64,000 nt of DNA from positions 2,831,001 to 2,895,000 of the forward strand of contig NZ_BNED01000005.1 of NCBI RefSeq assembly GCF_016755875.1. Direction: 5' to 3'. Origin of the DNA: Streptomyces spororaveus. GTDB taxonomy: Bacteria > Actinomycetota > Actinomycetes > Streptomycetales > Streptomycetaceae. The notes below the pieces were generated by a model. It saw only the letters and a program-made list of their open reading frames with translations, ran no database searches and had not been told where the DNA came from. Of the stretch, positions 46,767 to 55,124 are shown in pieces. A program made the position numbers and the translations under genes. The number at the start of each line of letters is the position of its first letter. Within the stretch, counting starts at the first letter, position 1.

Positions 46767-47573
46767 ATGACGATCGATCTTGATGAACTGCTGAAGGTCC
46801 GCGCCCGCTTCGACGCCGAGGCGCGTGAGGGCGCTCAGGCGGACGCCCCGCCGGCGAGCGTGGAGCGGGCGGGTGCCGTCGTACGGCACGTGGCGCCCGA
46901 GCCCGGGTGGAACAGTGTGCTGTGGTCGGACCTCGACGAGGGGACGGCGGACGCGGAGATCGCGGCGCAGGTGGCCTTCTTCACGGGGCGCGGCTGTCCT
47001 GAGTTCGAGTGGAAGCTGTACGACTACGACCGGCCCGCGGACCTCGGCGACCGGCTGCGGGCGGCGGGCTTCGTGCCGGAGCCGCCCGAGACCCTGATGG
47101 TGGGCCTGGTGTCCGAGCTCGCGAAGCTGCCGGTGGAACCGCCGGAGGGAATCACGCTGCGCGTGGTGACGGACGAGGCCGGTGTGGACCTGATGATGCG
47201 GGTCCACACGGGCGCCTTCGGAAGGGAGCGGCCGCGGCTCCGGGAGCAGGTGCTCGGCAAGCTGCGCGAGGAGCCGGAGACGATCGCCGCGGTGCTCGCG
47301 ATGGCGGGCGACACCCCGGTCAGCGCGGCCCGGATGGAGATGCAGCCGGGCCTGGCCTTCGCGGGCCTCTGGGGCGGCGGCACGGTCCCCGAGTGGCGCG
47401 GCCGGGGCATCTACCGCCTGCTGGTCGCCCACCGCGCCCGCCTGGCGGCGGAGCTCGGTATCGACTACCTGCAGGTGGACGCCTCGGACGACAGCCGCCC
47501 GATCCTGGAGCGGCTGGGCTTCGGGGTCCTGGGCGTGACGGTGCCGTACATGTGGACCGGCAACGCCTCGTAG
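46767..47573 (+). CDS. GNAT acetyltransferase (268 aa)
   Basis: A 268-residue protein whose C-terminal ~130 residues are a GNAT domain: 'AGLWGGGTVPEWRGRGIYRL' holds the acetyl-CoA loop (WRGRGIY) and 'DYLQVDASDDSRPILERLGF' the following strand and helix. The N-terminal half ('FEWKLYDYDRPADLGDRLRA') looks like a second, degenerate GNAT-like half. Substrate unknown. ATG 46767 has a weak GGGG ribosome site. It is followed by the DinB gene after 55 bp in the same direction. Confidence 0.85.
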   Translation: MTIDLDELLKVRARFDAEAREGAQADAPPASVERAGAVVRHVAPEPGWNSVLWSDLDEGTADAEIAAQVAFFTGRGCPEFEWKLYDYDRPADLGDRLRAAGFVPEPPETLMVGLVSELAKLPVEPPEGITLRVVTDEAGVDLMMRVHTGAFGRERPRLREQVLGKLREEPETIAAVLAMAGDTPVSAARMEMQPGLAFAGLWGGGTVPEWRGRGIYRLLVAHRARLAAELGIDYLQVDASDDSRPILERLGFGVLGVTVPYMWTGNAS

Positions 47574-47628
47574 CCCGGTGCGGGTCCAGGTCTGTGCCGG
47601 ACCGGGAGCAGCGGGCAGGATCACTGTC

Positions 47629-48129
47629 ATGGAACGCATCAGCCCGCCCCTGACCGGGGACGAACGCGAGACCCTCCGGACCTTCCTCGACTACCACCGG
47701 GCCACCCTCGCCTGGAAGTGCGAGGGCCTCACCGACGAGCAGCTGCGCCGGGCCTCGATGCCCCCGTCCACGCTGTCCCTGCTGGGGCTGGTCCGGCACA
47801 TGGCCGAGGTCGAAAGGCACTGGTTCCGCCGTGTCCTCGACAGCGAGGAGCTCCCGCACGTGTGGTCGGACACCCATGACTTCCAGGCCGCCTACGACGC
47901 CTCCGGCTCCAGTCGCGCCGAGGCGTTCACCGCCTGGCAGGACGAGGTCGCGCACGCCCGCCGGATCGAGGCCGCCGCCGAGTCCCTGGACGTGACGGCG
48001 TACGTGCCGAGCTGGAAGGAGGAGGCCTCTCTGCGGCTGGTGATGCTCCACCTCATCCACGAGTACGCCCGGCACAACGGCCACGCCGACTTCCTCCGCG
48101 AGGGCATCGACGGCACCACCGGGGCCTGA
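47629..48129 (+). CDS. DinB-like (DUF664) protein
   Basis: A 166-residue four-helix-bundle protein of the DinB/DUF664 family. The metal-binding His positions are seen in 'GLVRHMAEVERHWFRR' and 'HLIHEYARHNGHADFLR'. Members include mycothiol-dependent enzymes; many small Streptomyces members of this group are unassigned. ATG 47629 is preceded by AGGA at 9 nt; the frame is open to 47578. Probably cotranscribed with the preceding GNAT gene. Confidence 0.88.
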   Translation: MERISPPLTGDERETLRTFLDYHRATLAWKCEGLTDEQLRRASMPPSTLSLLGLVRHMAEVERHWFRRVLDSEELPHVWSDTHDFQAAYDASGSSRAEAFTAWQDEVAHARRIEAAAESLDVTAYVPSWKEEASLRLVMLHLIHEYARHNGHADFLREGIDGTTGA

Positions 48130-48408
48130 GGTCCCGGGGTGCCCGGGCGCCCGAACCGTGCCCGCCCGCTGCCCGCCCGCTTCCCGGAGCGCCTGACCGG
48201 GAGAAAGGCGCCTGCGGGTGCGTGCGGCAGGGGGCTGCTCTAGCGTCGGACGGAGGAGGGGAATCGCTGCCGAGCCGGTCCGGGACGGGGACCCGGGCCC
48301 TGGTGGCCGGACTCCGGCCATGTCCGCCCGGCGCTGTTCCTGCGCGGGATCCGGCACCGTCCGGTACCGGGCCGCGCGACGATCGATCCCGGAGAGCAGG
48401 TGCGTCCC

Positions 48409-48681
48409 ATGCGCACGTCGACCCGTATCGCAAGTGTCCTCAGCGGCCTGACCCTCGTACTCGGTGGCGCGGCCCTCACGGCCCCCGCCGCCCACGCGGA
48501 CGTCTCGGCCTGCATCAACGCGGTGGAGCGGGAGCTCCAGGGCGGCGAGGCCCCGGCAAGCGTCCGCGGGGCGTGTTCTCAGGGATACAGCGGCGCGCAC
48601 GAGCAGTGCGTGAGCGGCCTGACCAAGAGCGGTGTGACCAACGGAACCGCGGTGAGCGCCTGCAAGCTGTCCGTCTCGTAG
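48409..48681 (+). CDS. Small secreted Cys-rich protein (90 aa)
   Basis: A 90-residue precursor. A Sec signal peptide, 'RIASVLSGLTLVLGGAALTA', ends at 'APAAHA'. The mature part is about 60 residues with four cysteines ('SACINAVE', 'RGACSQGY', 'EQCVSGLT', 'SACKLSVS'), probably two disulfides. The start is ATG 48409 or GTG 48400; GGAGAGCAGG lies upstream of both. Exported small proteins of this kind are common and uncharacterised in Streptomyces. The 48130-48408 interval before it contains no gene I can support. Confidence 0.75.
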   Translation: MRTSTRIASVLSGLTLVLGGAALTAPAAHADVSACINAVERELQGGEAPASVRGACSQGYSGAHEQCVSGLTKSGVTNGTAVSACKLSVS

Positions 48682-48782
48682 CGGCCGGGCCCACCCGCCG
48701 GCACGACCGCCGCGGCGGGGGCCGGCGAGGCCGGCCCGTCCGGCCCGGTCGGCCCTCAGGCTTCCGGCTCAGGCCTCAGGCC

Positions 48783-49517
48783 TCAGGCCTCAGGCCTCCA
48801 GTACCCCAGCGCGTTCACCCTGTGCTTGGGCAGCCCGACCTCCTTGCGCAGGTAAGCCGTCAGGGCGCGCGTCGTCACCGTGTCGCACGCCAGCCAGACG
48901 TACGCCGACTCCGGATCCGCGGCCAGTGCGGGCAGTTCGGCCCGTACCCGGTCGGCCAGGGCCGTACCGTCCCGCCGCACCCGGCGGATGTCGTGCCGGC
49001 CCTGCTCCACGCGCATCGGCAAGCGCTCGTCCGAGTCGTGCTGCGTCTCGAACCAGATGGTCGCCGGGGTCCGCGGGTGCGCGTCCAGCAGCGAGTTGAT
49101 CGCCGGCAGGGACGCCGGGTCCCCGATGACGAGCAGGCGCTCCGGGGCCGGCTCCGGAGCCGTGAACCCGGTTCCCTGGACGGTGGCCTCGACCGTGTCG
49201 CCCGGCTTGGCTCCGCGCGCCCAGGCGCTGGCGACCCCGTCGTGCAGGGCGAACTCGAAGCTGAACGTGCCCGCTTGCGGGTCCGGGTCCACCAGCGTGT
49301 ACGCCCGCTGGTGCGGCTTGCCCGCGCCCTGGAACCACACGCGTACCCACATCGTCGGGTGCAGTGATCCGCCGGCGGCCGCCAGCAGCCCGCCGTCCGT
49401 GAAGCTCACGCGGCGGTAGTCGTCCGTGAGGTCTTCCGCTCCCGTGACCGTGAACGTGAAGTCCTTGCCCCGCATGAGCTTGAGGACCACGCCCTCCCAG
49501 CCCTTGCCGACAGCCAT
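48783..49517 (-). CDS. Siderophore-interacting protein (FAD/NADP ferric reductase)
   Basis: A 244-residue SIP-family flavoprotein that reduces ferric siderophores in the cytoplasm to release iron. The FAD motif is 'QRAYTLVDPDPQAGTFSFEF', the 'FALHDGVASAWARGAKPGD' stretch continues the FAD domain, and 'RLLVIGDPASLPAINSLLDA' starts the NADP domain. ATG 49517 has GGAGGGG about 7 nt upstream. An iron box at 49547-49565 lies in its promoter, shared with the divergent desG-like gene. Four tandem TCAGGCC heptamers (48769-48796) run across its stop codon. Confidence 0.92.
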   Translation of the reverse strand: MAVGKGWEGVVLKLMRGKDFTFTVTGAEDLTDDYRRVSFTDGGLLAAAGGSLHPTMWVRVWFQGAGKPHQRAYTLVDPDPQAGTFSFEFALHDGVASAWARGAKPGDTVEATVQGTGFTAPEPAPERLLVIGDPASLPAINSLLDAHPRTPATIWFETQHDSDERLPMRVEQGRHDIRRVRRDGTALADRVRAELPALAADPESAYVWLACDTVTTRALTAYLRKEVGLPKHRVNALGYWRPEA

Positions 49518-49546
49518 GTCCAACCCCTCCCCTGACACCCCTATAG

Positions 49547-49565
49547 TTAGGTCAGCCTAACCTAA
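49547..49565. promoter_or_regulatory. Iron box (DmdR1/IdeR site)
   Basis: TTAGGTCAGCCTAACCTAA; its complement differs at one base from the Streptomyces consensus TTAGGTTAGGCTCACCTAA. It lies between the divergent siderophore reductase and desG-like genes, 30 bp from one start and 20 bp from the other, so both should be repressed by iron. Confidence 0.92.
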
Positions 49566-49584
49566 ACGCACGTCGGGGAAGAGT

Positions 49585-51780
49585 GTGAACAGCGTGAGCA
49601 GTGCCAGCAGCGCGAGCGGCGGCGCCCGGCCGTACGGAGCGAACCGGGGCGAACCCTCTGCGGAGACCCCGGAATCCTACGGGGTGTACCGCGACCAGTG
49701 GGGCATCCCCCACCTCCGCGCATCCGACGAACTCCGGCTCGTCCAGGCCCAGGGCCGCGTCACCGCCTTCGACCGCGCCTGGCAGCTGGAGGTCGAACGA
49801 CACCGCGCCGAGGGCTCCAGCGCCTCCTTCCTCGGCGCGGACGCCGTCACCTGGGACCGATTCGCCCGGCAGTCCCGGCTGGCCGACACGGCCCGCCGCT
49901 GCTACGAGGCCATGGAGGCCGGCGACCCCGGCACCGCCGCCTGGGTGCGCGCGTACGTGGACGGCGTCAACGAAGGACTCGCCGCCGGCGCCGCCCGCGA
50001 CGAACGCTTCGCGCGCACGGGCCTGGCCCCCTCCCCCTGGGAGCCGTGGGTGCCGCTGGCCGTCTGGATCGCCACGCACATCCTGTTCGCCGGTTTCGCC
50101 ACCAAGCTGTGGCGCGAGCGCGTGGCCCGCGCCCTCGGCGACGAGGCGGTCACCCTCTTCGCCACCGACGGCCCCGGCACGGCCGGCAGCAACGGCTGGC
50201 TGGTGCCGGGCGACCGCACCACCACCGGCTCGGCGATCATCGCGGGCGACCCGCACCGGTTCATCGAGGATCCGGGCGTCTACCAGCAGATCCGTCTCTC
50301 CTGCCCGGACTACGACGTCCTGGGCCTCGCCGTCCCCGGCGTCCCCGGCGTCGGCCACTTCGGGCACACCGGCACCGCCGCCTGGGCGATCACCAACGCG
50401 ATGTCCGACTACCAGGACCTGTACGTCGAGCGGTTGCGCCGCGGCGACGACGGCACCGTCCTGGCCCTCGGCGCGGACGGCGCCTGGGAGCCCGTCTCCC
50501 GCCACACCGAGACCATCACCGTGGCCGGCGGCGAGGACGTCGAGGTGGAGGTCCTGGAGACCCCGCGCGGCCCGGTGATCGTCCATGCGGACGGCGACCT
50601 CGGCGCCGACGCGCACGCCGACGCCGACGGCCACGCCGACGGCAGCACCCAGACCCTCTCCCTGCGCTACCCGCCGCGGGTCCGCCTGGACCTCGGCTTC
50701 GCCGCCCTCCCCGCGCTGCTGCGCGCCCGCACCGTCGCCGACATCGACCGGGCCCTCGACGGCTGGGCCGAGCCGGTCAACGTCGTCCACGCCGCCGACT
50801 CCGAGGGCGGCCTGCTGCACCGCGTCGCGGGCGCCGTGCCCATGCGCCACCGCACCAACCGGCTGCGGCCCGTGCCCGCGTGGGACCCGCAGTACGCCTG
50901 GCAGGGCTGGGCCCCGACCCCCGCCGAGCCGGTGCAGGGCTTCGCCGTGATGGCGAACGCCCGCGGGATCGCCTCCCCGCTCGGCGTGGAGTTCGCACCC
51001 CCGCACCGCGCCGACCGCATCCGCGAGCTGCTCAGCGGCTCCGCGGACTGGACCCCGAAGGCGATGGCCGACGTACACCGGGACACCTACCTGGCCTCGG
51101 CCGCGCCCCTGCTCGCGCTGCTGCCCGGCTTGGCGGACCTCACGCCGGCGGCGCGGGACCTGCGTACCCGACTGCTCGCCTGGGACCGGCACATGGCGGC
51201 CGACAGCACCGACGCCACCGTCTTCTCGGCCTTCCGCGGCGCGACCGTACGCCGCTTCGCCGCCGACCCCGTCTTCGAGGGCCTGTGGGGGGCGCCCCCC
51301 GGCCCGGCCGTCTTCCACCCCTGGCTGTACCTGGTCCCGAAGATCGGCTACGCCCTCGAAGGCCTGCTCACCACCTCCCTCGTCCCCGGCCTCGACCGGG
51401 CCGCGCACGTCCGGGCCGCCCTGGAGGAGACGGCCGCGGCCGGCACCCCCGACACCCCCTGGTCGCAGGTCCACCGCCTCACCCCCTGGCAGGCCGTACC
51501 CGACCAGGAGGCCACCGACTGGCCCGGCCTCGGCGGCGACCACGACTGCGTGAACGCCACGTCCACCGTCCCCGGTTTCACCGACCTCACCGCCCGCGCG
51601 TCGGCGGCCCGTTACGTCTGGGACCTCGCCCGCCGCGAGGACAGCCTCTGGGCGGTCCCCCTGGGCGCGGACGGCGTCACCGGCTCACCCCACCACCGCG
51701 ACCAGCTGCCCCTGTGGGCACAGTGCGAACTCGTCCCCGTCGTCACCGACTGGGCCCGGCTCACCAAGGAATCGATATGA
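49585..51780 (+). CDS. desG: Penicillin-acylase family protein, DesG type (siderophore acyl exchange)
   Basis: A 731-residue Ntn-hydrolase of the penicillin/acyl-homoserine-lactone acylase family. The N-terminal part has 'GVYRDQWGIPHLRASDELRL', the nucleophile region is 'GTAGSNGWLVPGDRTTTGSA' (Ser in GSNGW), and the beta subunit has 'GHTGTAAWAITNAMSDYQDL'. No classic signal peptide is visible, so it may act in the cytoplasm. It is translationally coupled (ATGA) to an AlcB-type acetyltransferase and preceded by an iron box. This matches the DesG/DesH pair that I recall being linked to aryl-substituted ferrioxamines in Streptomyces. The assignment to DesG rests on context and memory, not a search. 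GTG 49585. Confidence 0.8.
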   Translation: MNSVSSASSASGGARPYGANRGEPSAETPESYGVYRDQWGIPHLRASDELRLVQAQGRVTAFDRAWQLEVERHRAEGSSASFLGADAVTWDRFARQSRLADTARRCYEAMEAGDPGTAAWVRAYVDGVNEGLAAGAARDERFARTGLAPSPWEPWVPLAVWIATHILFAGFATKLWRERVARALGDEAVTLFATDGPGTAGSNGWLVPGDRTTTGSAIIAGDPHRFIEDPGVYQQIRLSCPDYDVLGLAVPGVPGVGHFGHTGTAAWAITNAMSDYQDLYVERLRRGDDGTVLALGADGAWEPVSRHTETITVAGGEDVEVEVLETPRGPVIVHADGDLGADAHADADGHADGSTQTLSLRYPPRVRLDLGFAALPALLRARTVADIDRALDGWAEPVNVVHAADSEGGLLHRVAGAVPMRHRTNRLRPVPAWDPQYAWQGWAPTPAEPVQGFAVMANARGIASPLGVEFAPPHRADRIRELLSGSADWTPKAMADVHRDTYLASAAPLLALLPGLADLTPAARDLRTRLLAWDRHMAADSTDATVFSAFRGATVRRFAADPVFEGLWGAPPGPAVFHPWLYLVPKIGYALEGLLTTSLVPGLDRAAHVRAALEETAAAGTPDTPWSQVHRLTPWQAVPDQEATDWPGLGGDHDCVNATSTVPGFTDLTARASAARYVWDLARREDSLWAVPLGADGVTGSPHHRDQLPLWAQCELVPVVTDWARLTKESI

Positions 51781-52388
51781 CCTCCGCCCGCTCCGCCGGA
51801 CAGGCCGTGTACACCCAGGCCGTCGAGGGCTTCGGCACGGTCACCCTCACCCCCGTCGACCCTGCCGCCGACTCCGCGCTGATCCACAGCTGGGTCACCC
51901 AGGAGCGGGCCCGCTTCTGGGGCATGGGCGAGGCCAGCCGCGAACTGGTCCAGGAGATCTACGAGGACGTCGACCGCCGCACCACCCACCACGCCTACAT
52001 GGTCAGCCGCGACGGCGAGCAGGTCGCGCTGTTCCAGACGTACGAGTGTGCCGAGGACCGGGTCAGCGAGTGCTACGAGGTCCAGCCCGGGGACGTCGGC
52101 GTGCACCTGCTGATCGGCCCGATCACGGGCGTGGCCGAGCACGGCTTCACCGGCTCCCTGATGACCGTCTTCATCGGGTTCGTGTTCTCCGACGACACCG
52201 CGCGGCGCGTGGTCGTCGAACCGGACGCCCGCAACACCAAGGCCGTCTCCCTCATGGAGCGCACCGGCTTCGTGCTCGGGCCGGAGGTCGTGCTCCCGGA
52301 GATCGACCTGCCCGAGGTCTACCTCCCGGCCAAGCCGGCCCGGCTGGCCTTCCTCGCTTCTCCGGGGGCCGCGACCACGGCCGGCTGA
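51777..52388 (+). CDS. desH: Siderophore-type N-acetyltransferase (AlcB domain), DesH type
   Basis: A 203-residue GNAT-fold enzyme of the IucB/AlcB siderophore acyltransferase group: 'HSWVTQERARFWGMGEASRE', 'GVHLLIGPITGVAEHGFTGS' and 'RVVVEPDARNTKAVSLMERT' are characteristic. It would acylate a hydroxylated amine. ATG 51777 overlaps the stop of the preceding gene (ATGA), so the two are made together, and both are downstream of the iron box. The window does not contain the main desferrioxamine genes. The name is by analogy; the domain assignment is firm. Confidence 0.82.
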   Translation: MTSARSAGQAVYTQAVEGFGTVTLTPVDPAADSALIHSWVTQERARFWGMGEASRELVQEIYEDVDRRTTHHAYMVSRDGEQVALFQTYECAEDRVSECYEVQPGDVGVHLLIGPITGVAEHGFTGSLMTVFIGFVFSDDTARRVVVEPDARNTKAVSLMERTGFVLGPEVVLPEIDLPEVYLPAKPARLAFLASPGAATTAG

Positions 52389-52514
52389 CCGCGGTCACCC
52401 CCTTCGTCCGGGCGAAGGGGGTGAACCCTGACGGGGATTCCCGATTCCCATTGACCGCGCCCGTCTCGCGGCTGGAAGCTGATGCCCTCTCAAAGCACCT
52501 TGAGGTGGGGGACA

Positions 52515-54437
52515 TTGACCAGTCAGCACCTGCACATCGGCCCCGACTCGGCGGCCGACCGGTACCGTCTGCTCCGCTCGATCGGGCGCGGCGGGGAGGC
52601 CGTGCTCTATCTCGCCGAAATCGAACTCGCCGGCGGATCCGAACCCGTGGTCGTCAAAGTGCTCGACTCCAAGACCACCATCACGCCGGAGGTCTTCGAC
52701 CGGATCAGCCAGAAGTGGAACGAGCAGGCCGAGCTGCTGCGGTTCGTCCACCGGCCCGGTGTCGTGGGCGTGCGCGAGCACTTCGAGGGGCCGCCGATCC
52801 ACCGGCCCGGGGAGTCCTCGACCCTGAGCGGGCGGGCGCTCGTCCTCGTCATGAACCACGTCGACGGGCTCGACCTGCGGGACTGGCGGGCCGAGCGGAC
52901 GCTGGCCGGCGCGGCCGAGCGGCGCGAGGTGATGCGCACGCTGGAGCAGCTGGCCGACGTACTGGACTGGCTGCACTCGGGGAAGGCCACCCCGTCCGGG
53001 CGCCAGGTCGTCCACGGCGACCTCTCCCCCGGCAACGTGATGGTCGACGCGTACGGGCAGGCCACCCTGGTGGACTTCGGCCTCAGCAAGCTGACCGCCG
53101 ACCACCAGACGGCCGAGGTCTGGTTCACCCCGGGCTACGCGGCTCCCGAGGTCTTCGACGGCAAGCGGACCCCGGGCACGGACCGGTACGCCTTCGGGGC
53201 GATCGCGTACTTCCTGCTGAGCGGCGAGTCCCCGCCCGCCACGCCGGAACAGCTGGCGCAGGCGCTGACCGCGCTGCCGCAGATCGCCGTGCTGGACGCC
53301 GAGCAGCGGGCGCGGATCAGTGCGATCTACTCGGCCGACCCGGGGAAGCGGCCGGTGAACCTGGCCGGGTGGATGAAGGACATCCGCCACGCGGTGGTGT
53401 CCACGACCACGGCCACCTCGCAGCGGGCCGCCCAGGAGACCCCGCCCAGGCCGGCCACGCCTCCACCGCCGGTGGTCGCACCGCCGGTCGTGCCGCCGGC
53501 GGTTCCGCCGCAGCCGGCCGCCCCGCCGCCCACGGGAGCGCCGGTGACCGCGGCACCGCCCGCGTACACCCCGACCGCGCAACCGGTCCAGCCGGTCCAG
53601 CCGGTCGACCCCGCGCGCACGGGACCTGTCACCGGTCCCGTCACGGCTCCCGTACCCGTACCCGTCTCCCTTCCCGCCCCGCAGCCGGAACCGTCGGCGG
53701 TGCCCGCCGGGTACGGGCCGACGTACAACCTGAACCCGGCCCCCGCGCCCGAGCCCGCACCGCCGAAGAAGAAGCGGCGGACCGGCCTGGTCCTGGGCTC
53801 GGTGGCCGGGGTGCTCGTCCTGGCCGCGCTCGCGGTGGTCGGCGTACAGCTGCTGAAGGACAAGGACCAGGGGGCGGATCGGGCGGCCGGGAGCGACAAG
53901 CCAGCCGGGGCCGCGAGCTCCGCCGCCCCCGACCGGCCGACGCCGTCCGCGTCCGCGTCCCCCAGCCCGTCCGGGACCGGTGCCGACGAGCCCCTGACCC
54001 AGCCCACCGGTACGGCGTCCAAGCCTCCCGGGGGCGTCGCTCCGGGCGTCAACGCCGCCGACCTGACCGTCATGAGCGCCGTCGACGGACTGGGGGACTT
54101 CGTGGTCGGAGCCGCGAAGATCAACACCAAGCAGTACGGTGCGGCGTTCATCGCCGACCTGGGCTGCAACGGCGACGCGATCGCGGAGTTCGACCTCAAC
54201 CGTGAGTGGAAGTACCTGGACTTCACGGCCGGGATCGACGACGGCTCCACCCATGAGAAGGGCCGGGTCACCATCGCGCTCGACGGCCAGCCCGCCGCGT
54301 TCTCCGAGCTGGTCACCCTGGGCCACCCCGTCACCAAGAGGGTGGACGTCAACGGCGCCCTGCGCCTGCGGCTCAAGGTGGAAGCGGGCTGCGACGTCGG
54401 CAAGGTGGTCATCGCAGGCCCGCAGCTGACGCGCTGA
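52515..54437 (+). CDS. Membrane Ser/Thr protein kinase with C-terminal NPCBM-like sensor
   Basis: A 640-residue receptor-type kinase. The kinase domain (residues ~15-290) has 'LLRSIGRGGEAVLYLAEIEL', Lys in 'PVVVKVLDS', the catalytic loop 'VVHGDLSPGNVMVD' (HGD in place of HRD), and 'TLVDFGLSKL'. A long Pro-rich linker (~300-415, with a VQPVQP run) leads to one membrane span ('TGLVLGSVAGVLVLAALAVV'). Outside is a ~120-residue beta domain ('MSAVDGLGDFVVGAAKINTK') resembling the NPCBM/NEW2 carbohydrate-binding fold. It may sense cell-wall or sugar ligands. TTG 52515 is used because GAGGTGG precedes it at 8 nt; ATG 52482 is the alternative. Confidence 0.87.
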   Translation: MTSQHLHIGPDSAADRYRLLRSIGRGGEAVLYLAEIELAGGSEPVVVKVLDSKTTITPEVFDRISQKWNEQAELLRFVHRPGVVGVREHFEGPPIHRPGESSTLSGRALVLVMNHVDGLDLRDWRAERTLAGAAERREVMRTLEQLADVLDWLHSGKATPSGRQVVHGDLSPGNVMVDAYGQATLVDFGLSKLTADHQTAEVWFTPGYAAPEVFDGKRTPGTDRYAFGAIAYFLLSGESPPATPEQLAQALTALPQIAVLDAEQRARISAIYSADPGKRPVNLAGWMKDIRHAVVSTTTATSQRAAQETPPRPATPPPPVVAPPVVPPAVPPQPAAPPPTGAPVTAAPPAYTPTAQPVQPVQPVDPARTGPVTGPVTAPVPVPVSLPAPQPEPSAVPAGYGPTYNLNPAPAPEPAPPKKKRRTGLVLGSVAGVLVLAALAVVGVQLLKDKDQGADRAAGSDKPAGAASSAAPDRPTPSASASPSPSGTGADEPLTQPTGTASKPPGGVAPGVNAADLTVMSAVDGLGDFVVGAAKINTKQYGAAFIADLGCNGDAIAEFDLNREWKYLDFTAGIDDGSTHEKGRVTIALDGQPAAFSELVTLGHPVTKRVDVNGALRLRLKVEAGCDVGKVVIAGPQLTR

Positions 54438-54487
54438 GGGCCGTGGGCCGCGCCGGGAACCCGGTCACCGGCGCGGCCCGTTCGTCC

Positions 54488-55003
54488 TCAAACCACGCCG
54501 AGGTCGGCGCGCATGGCCGCCCGCATCTCCCGCAGCGGGCCCCAGATCCCCTGCTGGGCCTGCGCCGCCGACTCCATCGACTCCCCCGGATCGGGCATGT
54601 CCCGCTCCAGGCGCTTCACCTGCCCGTAGACCGCGGTCAGGGCGTGGTGGACCGATGTCGCGGTCGCCAGGACCGGATCCGGGGCGACCATCTGCGCCTC
54701 GGAGTAGCGGTCCCGGAAGGCATCCTTCGCGGCGTCGAGCGCGGCCCGGTCGGCGTCCTCGACCCCGCGCTCCCGCAGGGCGTGCAGATGCCGGTTGAGC
54801 GCGGTGGTGAACTGCCGGGCGTCCCGGTTGAGGTCCGCGTAACACGTGCGCCGCAGCGCCTGGTTCTCGCGCTTCTCGTCATGGGCGCGCACGAGCTCGA
54901 TCTCCCGGCGCTTCGCGCGCTCCGCCCCCCGCTGGGTGAGCAGCGCGCCGCCCAGCGTGCCCGCGACACCCGCCACCGCGATGACCATCGCACCGAACTC
55001 CAC
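54488..55003 (-). CDS. Hypothetical membrane-anchored helical protein (171 aa)
   Basis: A 171-residue protein with one N-terminal hydrophobic helix ('MVIAVAGVAGTLGGALL') and a long charged helical body ('ERAKRREIELVRAHDEKREN', 'NRHLHALRERGVEDADRAAL') likely to form coiled coils. No known domain. GTG 55003 has GGGGGG 7 nt upstream. It probably faces the cytoplasm. Unknown function. Confidence 0.75.
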   Translation of the reverse strand: MEFGAMVIAVAGVAGTLGGALLTQRGAERAKRREIELVRAHDEKRENQALRRTCYADLNRDARQFTTALNRHLHALRERGVEDADRAALDAAKDAFRDRYSEAQMVAPDPVLATATSVHHALTAVYGQVKRLERDMPDPGESMESAAQAQQGIWGPLREMRAAMRADLGVV

Positions 55004-55071
55004 CGGCGCACCCCCCGCATCCGCCGACCGCGCTCCCGTCGTACGCGATCACCCGCACCCAGTGTGGACGA

Positions 55072-55110
55072 CGACGGCCCCGCACCGGGAAGGCCGGTGC
55101 GGGGCCGTCG
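55072..55110 (-). terminator. Terminator downstream of gatB
   Basis: Perfect 17-bp stem (55072-55088 with 55094-55110) and a GAAGG loop, 14 nt after the gatB stop. Confidence 0.8.
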
Positions 55111-55124
55111 TGCGTGGGCGGGGG

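Noticed and set aside
48769..48796. Four tandem TCAGGCC heptamers
   Set aside because: Real repeat, but short and spanning a stop codon; most likely slippage noise rather than a functional element.
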